This document shows positions 8,049-14,129 of a stretch of 15,128 nt of DNA, piece by piece. Each line of letters begins with the position of its first letter. The first letter of the stretch is position 1. A program made the position numbers and the translations under genes. The stretch is from Geobacteraceae bacterium. GTDB lineage: Bacteria > Desulfobacterota > Desulfuromonadia > Desulfuromonadales > Desulfuromonadaceae. The DNA is taken from positions 8,166-23,293 of the forward strand of contig JAIVHC010000174.1 of the NCBI GenBank assembly GCA_020201305.1. Direction: 5' to 3'. Below the pieces are notes generated by a model. It was not told the DNA's origin. It saw nothing but the letters and a program-made list of their open reading frames with translations, and ran no database searches.

Positions 8049-8199
8049 GATGCTTTCGCAAAAAATCATAAGATGGCTATGCAAAAATTTCGACCTACAA
8101 GGCCTGGTGGTTTTTCAGGGACGAAGGCATACATCTGGTATGTCGAGATCCTGAAAAAACGCCGTAACGCCGGAGGGCGGACTTTTTGCGACGCCATCA
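8048..8199. mobile_element. MITE-like fold-back element inserted between fliF and fliG
   Basis: The ends are inverted repeats of about 20 bp: TGATGCTTTCGCAAAAAATC at 8048-8067, and at 8180-8199 the reverse complement TGATGGCGTCGCAAAAAGTC, 16 of 20 identical. An inner inverted repeat (TTTTTCAGG at 8111-8119, CCTGAAAAA at 8150-8158) and a central hairpin (CATAC/GTATG at 8128-8132 and 8138-8142) make the whole element an imperfect palindrome. It is bounded by an exact 11-bp direct repeat, CCATCAATCAT (8038-8048 and 8194-8204). Removing 156 bp, one repeat copy plus the insert, leaves the fliF stop codon 12 bp from the fliG TTG. No transposase is encoded, so mobilisation would have to be in trans. 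Exact ends are ambiguous because the direct and inverted repeats overlap; a 4-bp duplication (ATCA) is an alternative. Confidence 0.8.
8066..8197 (-). CDS. 43-codon open frame filling the fold-back element, probably not a real gene
   Basis: An ATG at 8197 overlaps the fliF stop by one base (TGATG) and opens 43 codons ending in TGA at 8066-8068. The product begins MASQKVRPPALRR and ends PGLVGRNFCIAIL; it contains several prolines and arginines and resembles no family I know. The frame spans nearly the whole element, so it may be an accident of a repetitive sequence. The TGATG arrangement would allow reinitiation by ribosomes finishing fliF. There is no separate Shine-Dalgarno sequence. Confidence 0.25.
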   Translation of the reverse strand: MASQKVRPPALRRFFRISTYQMYAFVPEKPPGLVGRNFCIAIL

Positions 8200-8204
8200 A
8201 TCAT
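8194..8204. repeat. 11-bp direct repeat, copy overlapping the fliF stop codon
   Basis: CCATCAATCAT, identical to 8038-8048. On the coding strand it reads ATGATTGATGG and contains the fliF stop codon TGA, so the insertion left the fliF C-terminus intact. Confidence 0.75.
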
Positions 8205-9725
8205 TATCCGATATCCAGGAACGGATCACCTGAGCAGGGGAGTTTTCCGCCTTCAGGATATCCTGGCGGATCTGCTCTGTGGGATCCAACTGGGTTTTGT
8301 TGCTGCGTCCTGCTGCCATCTCTGCTTCGAGTTCCTTTACGGTTTTCATATGCTGCGTAGTAGACTCGGACTGCAGGGTTTTTAACGTTGGACGAATCAG
8401 AAGAAGATAGAGCAGAATAGCGCCAACCCCCATGGCTACATACTGTAGAACAGGCACAAATGGGGCAATACGATCCTTCCAGGTTGGTGCCGGAATTTCC
8501 GGGCTGGTGTAGAACTGATTCGCCAGCGGCATGGACGTAACGGTTATCTCGTCTCCCCTGCCGGGATCGATCCCTATCGCGCTCTGTACCATTTGGCGGA
8601 TCTCGGCGATTTCCTGTTCCGTGCGTACGGTGGTAGCACCCTCGGCCGCAGCGCCATCCTCACCTTCACCTGCGCCCGCGAGCTGCTCCCCAACCAGCAC
8701 AGATACCGAAAGGGAATTGATGATTCCTACCGGGGACTTCATGCGGTTGATTACTTTGCTGATCTCGTAGTTGATGGTCTCAGCACTACTAGAGCTGCCG
8801 CCACCCCCGGCATTGGCAGCAATCTGAGGATCTCCCAGATTTCCTTCCACCCCGGGAACTCCACCAACCCCACCGGGATTCTGCGCGTCCTGTGCGCTGA
8901 TCTGTTCACTACGCGGCACCACACTTTTAGGATCGTAGAGCTCTTCGATCTTTTCCTTTTGCGCAAAATCAAGCTGCGCCGTGACCTTTACCAGCGAATT
9001 TGCCGGTCCCAGCGCCCGATCAAGCATTTCCTGGGCGCGATTTTCCAGGTGACGCTCCACCGCCCGCTGATATTCGAGCATGCCCGGAGTCATGGGCCCG
9101 TCAAGCCCCTCTTCCGGACGCTTCGACAGCTCTTTACCTGTAGTATCCACCACACTGACGTAGGCAGAATCAAGACCCTCGACACTGCCCGCAACCAGAT
9201 TAACAATTCCATCCACCTGGTCATCCTTGAGCTTGCGCCCGGGAACCATGCGCACTACGATAGACGCAGTGGATTTCTGCTGCTGACTTTTGAACAGACG
9301 TTTTTCGGACAAGGCCAGATGCACGCGCGCCGCTTCCACTGGAGCCAAAGATGCTACCGTGCGCGACAATTCCCCCTGCAACGCACGCTGATAGTTAACC
9401 TTCTGAACGAAATCGGTGATCCCCAGACTCTGCTTATCGAATATCTCGAAACCTACTCCATTACCTTGAGGCAAGCCGGAGCTGGTAAGTTGAAGACGGG
9501 TTTCATGCACCATCTCTGCAGGGATGTAAATGCTACGCCCGTCGCCGCGCAGTTCGTAGGGAATATTGTTTTCTCTGAGCCAGGTGACAATAGCAGAGGC
9601 TGAAGAATCAGAATGGCAAACAGCGTCAGAGAAAACAACACCACGGCCGCGAGGCTGATCTTGCGCGACAGGGGCCAATCTCTGATAACACTGAACATGT
9701 TCCATTTTACTTCTTCATCTGCCAT
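8197..9725 (-). pseudogene. fliF: Flagellar MS-ring protein FliF, frameshifted near its N-terminus
   Basis: FliF forms the MS-ring in the inner membrane, the base on which rod, switch and export gate assemble. The ATG at 9725 (GGTGA 5 nt upstream) starts MADEEVKWNMFSVIRDW and the first transmembrane helix (residues 23-41). After AILILQ the frame leaves FliF and would end at 9453. FliF homology resumes in the next frame as ASAIVTWLRENNIPYELRGD and continues to the stop at 8197, about 470 residues. The second transmembrane segment (YVAMGVGAILLYLLLI) and the C-terminal FliG-binding end (AQVIRSWISDND) are present. The junction is at about 9601-9610. The usual D-Y-x-x-L-(F/Y)-x-N-L segment expected between these parts is missing, so this is a deletion plus a frame change, not a single-base indel. 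If real, no full-length FliF is made. An assembly error is possible. Confidence 0.9.
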
Positions 9726-9774
9726 AAATTCACCATTCAAGCTTTAACGTCCATATAACCGATTATTCTACGTA

Positions 9775-10071
9775 TTACACCTGCATGCGCATGATTTCCT
9801 GATATGCATCCATAGCTTTATTGCGCATCTGCACCAGCAAACGCATGGAGATGTCAGCCTCTTCCATACCCAGCATCACTTCGTGCAGATTCTCTGCCTT
9901 TCCGGTCTGGAGTGCTACCGCCGCCTTATCCGCATTCAGCTGGGCTTCGTTGGTCTGACTCACTGCATCCGCCAGCATATCGGAAAAACCTGTTGTTGCG
10001 GAACTTTTCTGCCCCCCGGTGTCGGGGAACATACTTTTCAGATGGGTATCAATGGAAATATCCTGTATCAT
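9775..10071 (-). CDS. fliE: Flagellar hook-basal body protein FliE
   Basis: FliE connects the MS-ring/export gate to the proximal rod and is among the first export substrates. The 98-residue length is normal. FSDMLADAVSQTNEAQLNAD and AENLHEVMLGMEEADISM, followed by RLLVQMRNKAMDAYQEIMRM at the C-terminus, are clear FliE signatures. The ATG at 10071 comes 3 bp after the flgC stop, and the flgC 3' end supplies the GGGAGG ribosome binding site, which implies coupling. It is followed by a 49-bp gap before fliF. Confidence 0.97.
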   Translation of the reverse strand: MIQDISIDTHLKSMFPDTGGQKSSATTGFSDMLADAVSQTNEAQLNADKAAVALQTGKAENLHEVMLGMEEADISMRLLVQMRNKAMDAYQEIMRMQV

Positions 10072-10074
10072 ATA

Positions 10075-10509
10075 TTACCTCCCTATCTCCAGGGCTTTCA
10101 ATGCCATTCGTTTACTCGCCTTGATACTGGTTATATTGGCTTCATACGCACGCGTCGCCATCATCATATCTGCTGTCTCTTCGAGCAAATTGATGTTGGG
10201 CATAGCTACGTATCCATTTTCATTCGCATCCGGATGCCCCGGATCAAACATCATGCGTGGTTCTGACTGATCAGTAGCAATCTGACTCACGCGAACCCCC
10301 TGGGACTGGGGCTGTTGCATGGCGCTGTTGAGCTGTTGATTAAAACTGGGTTGCTGGGTCTCAAATACCACCATTTTGCGTCGATAAGGTCCACCCTGCG
10401 GGGTTCGAGTGGTCTCGATATTCGCCATGTTGGCGCTGATGGTATCCAGGCGGATCCGATTCGCTTTTAAAGCAGATGCCGCTACATCAAACGAGTTAAA
10501 CACATCCAT
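10075..10509 (-). CDS. flgC: Flagellar proximal rod protein FlgC
   Basis: FlgC is a proximal rod subunit in the periplasm, exported by the flagellar type III system. The start is set at the ATG at 10509 (MDVFNSFDVAASALKANR) because GGAGG lies 4 nt upstream. A longer frame back to 10572 is open but has no such site. Conserved elements in the 144 residues are LDTISANMANIETTRTPQGG with PYRRKMVVFE near the N-terminus, GYVAMPNINLLEETADMM, and the C-terminal helix ATRAYEANITSIKASKRM. Confidence 0.97.
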   Translation of the reverse strand: MDVFNSFDVAASALKANRIRLDTISANMANIETTRTPQGGPYRRKMVVFETQQPSFNQQLNSAMQQPQSQGVRVSQIATDQSEPRMMFDPGHPDANENGYVAMPNINLLEETADMMMATRAYEANITSIKASKRMALKALEIGR

Positions 10510-10539
10510 AAAACCTCCGTACTTTGACAATGCACTACA

Positions 10540-10557
10540 CATGCTGAGCCCAGCATG
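10540..10557. other. Perfect 7-bp hairpin in the flgB-flgC gap
   Basis: CATGCTG (10540-10546), a 4-nt loop and CAGCATG (10551-10557) form a perfect inverted repeat in the 84-bp flgB-flgC spacer. There is no following T-tract in the transcribed direction, so it is more likely an mRNA stability or processing structure than a terminator. Confidence 0.45.
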
Positions 10558-10593
10558 AATACTTATTTTCAATCCAACAAGGGATAAAAGATG

Positions 10594-11004
10594 TTACTGC
10601 CCCTGGATGGCATACTTAAGAATGCCCATTTTTTTGCTCAGCAACTGGGTAGTTGCTTCGTAATAAAGCTGGTTCTTGCCCATTACCACCATCTCATGAT
10701 CCATATCCACGCTATTGCGATCTCCGAGTCCCGTGGTGTCAGGGTGTTCAACAATGCTCCCGTTTACCCGCTCTATCGCTCCCCCCTGCTGCGGCAGATG
10801 GCGGGGATGGGTGCGCTGGATATTGGAATCGTTAGACGCAACCGCAGCACGCAACTGATCTTCAAACTCAAAGCTCTTCGCTGCATATCCAGGCGTTTCC
10901 GCATTGGCAATATTGGAGGCAATAACCTGCTGGTTCTGCATGCGTAAATCAAGACTCTTCTTTAATACTGCCGTGGTGGAATCGAATAAACCGTTAGCGT
11001 CCAT
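10594..11004 (-). CDS. flgB: Flagellar proximal rod protein FlgB
   Basis: FlgB is the most proximal rod subunit, exported before the other rod proteins. The 136 residues contain LDLRMQNQQVIASNIANAET with PGYAAKSFEFEDQL (about residues 18-51), and a C-terminal half with VDMDHEMVVMGKNQLYYEAT, both diagnostic of FlgB. The ATG at 11004 is preceded by GAGG at 5 nt. It lies 35 bp downstream of the TPR protein gene and 84 bp before flgC. Confidence 0.97.
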   Translation of the reverse strand: MDANGLFDSTTAVLKKSLDLRMQNQQVIASNIANAETPGYAAKSFEFEDQLRAAVASNDSNIQRTHPRHLPQQGGAIERVNGSIVEHPDTTGLGDRNSVDMDHEMVVMGKNQLYYEATTQLLSKKMGILKYAIQGQ

Positions 11005-11039
11005 AAAAACCTCACTATCTCAGATGCTATAATCGTAAC

Positions 11040-13514
11040 TCAATCCAAACGCTGCATCAGCAGACTCTGCTGCGCCAGGCGTTTCCAACGCGAGTCTCCA
11101 TTAGATTCGGCAACCCGGGTCAAAAAAGTTAGCCCTCGCTCCCGTTCTCCCTGTTCCAGCAGGATATTACCCATACGGTACAGCGCCGGCAGGCGGTACT
11201 CTTCGGTAGCGCTCAAACGCTGGTAGTACTCCAGAGCTGGTGCGAAATCCTGTTGCGCATACAGTGATTCAGCGTACACATACAGATCCTGCATTTCGGC
11301 GTTGCCACTCTCAACTACTGCACGTAACTGCTCGCCAGCCAGCAGGACGTCGTTCTTACGCCAGAAGTAACGGGCAGCAAAACGATCCATCGAATTGCTG
11401 CGGGGGCGATCGTCAGCACGCAGAAGCGTCTCGACTTCTGCCTCACGTCCTAGCTCAAGCAATGCTTTGACGTAGTGGAGATAGACTGTGGCTGCGCGCT
11501 CTTCGTTGTGCCACGCTCCAGCATCTTCAAACTCATCCAAATAGCGCTGAGCATACATCACTACATTGGGGTAATCACCCAATGCATAGAGAGCTTCAAC
11601 CAGCGGAATATATACCGGTTCGAGCTTATCATCACCTTCGGTGGCATCTATCACATACTGATAGAGCTTAACTGCTCGGGGATAAAACTCCAATGCACTG
11701 AACACCTCGCCTATGTTGAGAAGAAAAGCGTAATTACGCTGGGTTGCCACTAGAATATCGCGATTTTTCTCTAACAATAACATGGCGTCGAAATGCTGTT
11801 CCTGTTCAAGCAGATATTCAATATACGGAGGTAGAATTTCAGCAAGTAATGCTTGTGCATAGGGTCGTAACTCAGAGGCACGGTCCCGGTGGAGAAAATC
11901 TCTCAGGATCGCGATCGCCTGCTCCGGACGCTGCAATAGATGATTAGTCAGTGCCTGCTTGAACTGAACTTCAGCCTTTCCCATCCGGGTGGGCATTTCA
12001 TCACGCAACTGGGTGTAGTCATCCAGGGCCTGTTTTCGGCTTTCGATATCAGAGTTCACTACACTCAGGTCGGCAAGTTTGAGCTGTGCAAGCTTAGCTG
12101 CATAGCTGCCAGGCATGATTTGGGAGAGCAATTTCAGCGCCGCATCACTCTTTCCTGCATGCAACATACTTTTGGCTATATAATACTTGATCAGATCGCG
12201 CAAATCCTGTTTTTCCACCTGGTCATACAGGCGTGAAAAAATTTCCTGCGCTTCGGGGTAGCGTTCTCTCTTATACAGCGCCTGGGCATACAGTCCCAGG
12301 GAATACGGAGCATTCTCAAGCTGCCCTGCAGCATCTAACTCAGGATAGGCCTTTAATGCAAAATCTAAATCCCCTTGTTTAAAACGTGCATCTGCCCCAC
12401 GCCGTTGCAACACACCGGAAGGTTTCAGCTCCTTATCCCGTAACCCTTCGAGCAGTTGCAGAACGATCTGACTCCGGCCTGCTGCCAACTCAGCCTCAGC
12501 CTGCAACAGGGTAACATATGGTTGCTGCCCAAGCTCTGAACTACCAGAGATCGCAAGTCCCAGCTCGGCAAGCAACTTAAACAATCGCTCTTTTTCACAA
12601 CTCAAAGAATACAAGCTGAGCATATCGGCACAGAGCTCCATCTGCTCCGGGTACTCTACCTCTTGCATCTCAACATCTCCAGGCTCCACTTTCTGCATTG
12701 TAGCAAAAGCATCCAAAAACCTGTGTGCAGTAGAACATTTATCTTCTCGCAGGGCTATATCGGCCAAAACCAGATTTCTCACCTGCGCTTCAAAAAAGGA
12801 TAGATTTTCAAAACCGGTGCCACTGTAGGCACTTTTCGCGATGTCCCATTTTTCAATCTGCCCCGCATCCAATACTTCCCCCGGAACCAACTCACGTGCA
12901 GGAAGATACAGGGCTAAAGCCGGGAACGGAGGCAAGGTATAGTCGAGGGGTATGTCCAACTCTACAAAGCGTTCGTACTCATTAAAGAACCGATCCCATT
13001 GCCCGTTGTATTTAGATGCAATCATTCTGCGGCTAACCCCACCCACTGGGCCTATATGTATTCCCCCGGGCAGAGATCTGGAAATAGCCGGGCGCATTCC
13101 TCTCTCCTGCTCGCGCCAGTAGATATCGAGAGCAATTTCCTTCTCCTGCTCGCGCTTCACCGCATTCACAAACACTGGTGGGCGTCGGAGCAAAAAAGAA
13201 AGGAGCAAACGCTGAGACGACTCCCCTATCAGAATTCTGGCAATTGACTCGTTATCGTCAGGCACCGTAACTCCAGCTTCCACAAACGCATCCAGCAAGG
13301 TCACTTCTACCTTTTGCCCTGAAGTTCTAATCTCGTAGAGAGGGATGCGGTCAAAGCCCAACACGATTCGTACTGTATTCACATCCTGTTCTATGCGCAC
13401 GCGCTCCAACTCAATCCTCGGGGCAGCAGAGGCGATCTGGGGATACCCCGCCAGCATCAGCAGTGTAAGATACAGAATTCCGATTCGGATATGTGAGACT
13501 AAATAAAAAGACAA
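11040..13514 (-). CDS. Large secreted TPR protein with AMIN-like N-terminus, first gene of the flagellar operon
   Basis: An 824-residue exported protein of uncertain role. Residues 1-30 form a signal peptide (hydrophobic IGILYLTLLMLAGYPQ, cleavage after ASA). Residues about 33-130 resemble an AMIN-like beta domain (VRIVLGFDRIPLYEIRTSG, KVEVTLLDAF). The remainder, from about 260 to the end, is alpha-helical with many degenerate TPR repeats, e.g. ALYKRERYPEAQEIFSRLYD, FSALEFYPRAVKLYQYVIDA and ESLYAQQDFAPALEYYQRLS. It is expected in the periplasm, perhaps helping motor or rod assembly across the peptidoglycan; that role is inferred from location and domain type. The start is TTG at 13514, the first possible start after an in-frame TAA at 13533-13535, but no good ribosome binding site is visible, so the start is uncertain. 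A sigma-54 promoter lies about 75 bp upstream. Confidence 0.85.
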   Translation of the reverse strand: MSFYLVSHIRIGILYLTLLMLAGYPQIASAAPRIELERVRIEQDVNTVRIVLGFDRIPLYEIRTSGQKVEVTLLDAFVEAGVTVPDDNESIARILIGESSQRLLLSFLLRRPPVFVNAVKREQEKEIALDIYWREQERGMRPAISRSLPGGIHIGPVGGVSRRMIASKYNGQWDRFFNEYERFVELDIPLDYTLPPFPALALYLPARELVPGEVLDAGQIEKWDIAKSAYSGTGFENLSFFEAQVRNLVLADIALREDKCSTAHRFLDAFATMQKVEPGDVEMQEVEYPEQMELCADMLSLYSLSCEKERLFKLLAELGLAISGSSELGQQPYVTLLQAEAELAAGRSQIVLQLLEGLRDKELKPSGVLQRRGADARFKQGDLDFALKAYPELDAAGQLENAPYSLGLYAQALYKRERYPEAQEIFSRLYDQVEKQDLRDLIKYYIAKSMLHAGKSDAALKLLSQIMPGSYAAKLAQLKLADLSVVNSDIESRKQALDDYTQLRDEMPTRMGKAEVQFKQALTNHLLQRPEQAIAILRDFLHRDRASELRPYAQALLAEILPPYIEYLLEQEQHFDAMLLLEKNRDILVATQRNYAFLLNIGEVFSALEFYPRAVKLYQYVIDATEGDDKLEPVYIPLVEALYALGDYPNVVMYAQRYLDEFEDAGAWHNEERAATVYLHYVKALLELGREAEVETLLRADDRPRSNSMDRFAARYFWRKNDVLLAGEQLRAVVESGNAEMQDLYVYAESLYAQQDFAPALEYYQRLSATEEYRLPALYRMGNILLEQGERERGLTFLTRVAESNGDSRWKRLAQQSLLMQRLD

Positions 13515-13588
13515 CGTGGCAAACCCGGTAGATTATCGAGTAAATATCAATGCGCATATGGGACATCAATGAGACAGATTAATCACAT

Positions 13589-13605
13589 TGCAATAAACAC
13601 GCCAG
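13589..13605 (-). promoter_or_regulatory. Sigma-54 (RpoN) promoter of the flagellar operon
   Basis: On the minus strand the sequence reads CTGGCGTGTTTATTGCA. It has the -24 TGGC, exact GG-N10-GC spacing and the -12 TTGCA of sigma-54 promoters. The predicted start site is near 13578, giving a leader of about 65 nt before the TPR gene. Sigma-54 control of early and middle flagellar genes is established in several proteobacteria and deltaproteobacteria. It requires an enhancer-binding activator (FlgR/FleQ type), not encoded in this window. Confidence 0.75.
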
Positions 13606-13665
13606 CATTTTCGCACTAAACATATGGCGCAAACCAGCCGAATTTATGCGGTTATAAGTCAATTA

Positions 13666-13686
13666 ACATCTTCCACACATCTTCCA
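13666..13686. promoter_or_regulatory. Tandem 10-bp repeat upstream of the sigma-54 promoter, possible activator site
   Basis: ACATCTTCCA occurs at 13666-13675 and again at 13677-13686, an 11-bp period of one helical turn. On the minus strand this is TGGAAGATGT twice. It lies about 65-85 bp upstream of the -24 element, a usual position for an enhancer-binding protein. That the repeat binds such a protein is inference. Confidence 0.4.
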
Positions 13687-14032
13687 GAAGGAACGCAATA
13701 GTCATGATTTTGACTTTTGACAAAAAGGTGTTTAGAAAACATATGGCTTGTATTACAATCACTCATCATTTAATGTGCTGAAAATTAAACAAGAACGTAC
13801 AATTCGGGGGTGGTGCAACCCAAGAGGAAACCTAGGAGGGAGACTTGTTCTAATCCACAGGCCCTTTAGGATTAAATACACTCGCAGCCATGCTTTCCAA
13901 AGAGCCTATGCTTTTCAAGTACTTACGGAACACCCTCGACATTGGCACTGCCATACCTGCTGCCAGACCATAATATACCTGGATGCAAGGACAGTAAGGT
14001 GACCAACTGCAACGAATCGATTCAACTATACA

Positions 14033-14050
14033 ACTCTATACAGATAGAGT
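14033..14050. other. Perfect 7-bp inverted repeat in the cheA leader
   Basis: ACTCTAT (14033-14039), loop ACAG, ATAGAGT (14044-14050). It lies about 80 bp upstream of the cheA start, close to a GATAAT at 14068-14073 that could be a -10 box. It could be an operator or an RNA hairpin; no T-tract follows on either strand. Confidence 0.4.
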
Positions 14051-14129
14051 AACAAATACAGAGCAACGATAATGTTCTGTTTCTTGCTTAAGCGCAGATA
14101 AATACCCGTTTTATGGAGAGAGCATACCT

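Larger units (their letters stand above)
13515..14129. other. Divergent intergenic region between the flagellar operon and cheA
   Basis: This 615-bp stretch holds the operon's sigma-54 promoter and the tandem repeat at its left part. Its right part presumably forms the cheA leader. Two structures stand out there: a weak stem (CCTAGGAGGG at 13831-13840 against GCCCTTTAGG at 13861-13870, with two G-U pairs) and a perfect hairpin (14033-14050). A 5-bp palindrome TGGCA-C-TGCCA lies at 13943-13953. Short open frames here (e.g. 13748-14002, plus strand) lack good ribosome binding sites and plausible composition. I see no riboswitch I recognise and no strong sigma-70 promoter for cheA. Confidence 0.6.

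Noticed and set aside
8593..9603. 336-codon open frame on the plus strand opposite fliF
   Set aside because: Antisense shadow of conserved FliF sequence; no ribosome binding site or family resemblance.
9595..9615. Programmed ribosomal frameshift as explanation of the fliF frame change
   Set aside because: No slippery heptamer at the junction, and conserved residues are missing, which slippage alone would not explain.
9606..9705. The apparent fliF N-terminus MEHVQCYQRLAPVAQ in the downstream frame
   Set aside because: This frame overlaps the real N-terminal and transmembrane coding sequence in another frame; the resemblance to FliF starts only after the junction.
13617..13644. FliA (sigma-28)-like promoter on the plus strand, TAAA then GCCGAATT
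   Set aside because: The spacer is 16 instead of 15 bp, only GCCGA of the -10 matches, and cheA starts almost 490 bp downstream.
13717..13745. TTGACA with CATATG 17 bp downstream as a sigma-70 promoter
   Set aside because: The -10 matches only three of six positions and the site is almost 400 bp from cheA. Too weak to annotate.
13943..13960. TGGCAC followed by CTGC on the plus strand as a sigma-54 promoter for cheA
   Set aside because: GC is 3 bp too far from GG. Sigma-54 spacing is strict.
13748..14002. 84-codon open frame on the plus strand in the intergenic region
   Set aside because: No ribosome binding site and an unusual residue composition; likely chance.
13998..14010. GG-N9-GC (GGTGACCAACTGC) upstream of cheA
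   Set aside because: The spacer is one base short of the required ten and the TGGC context is missing.
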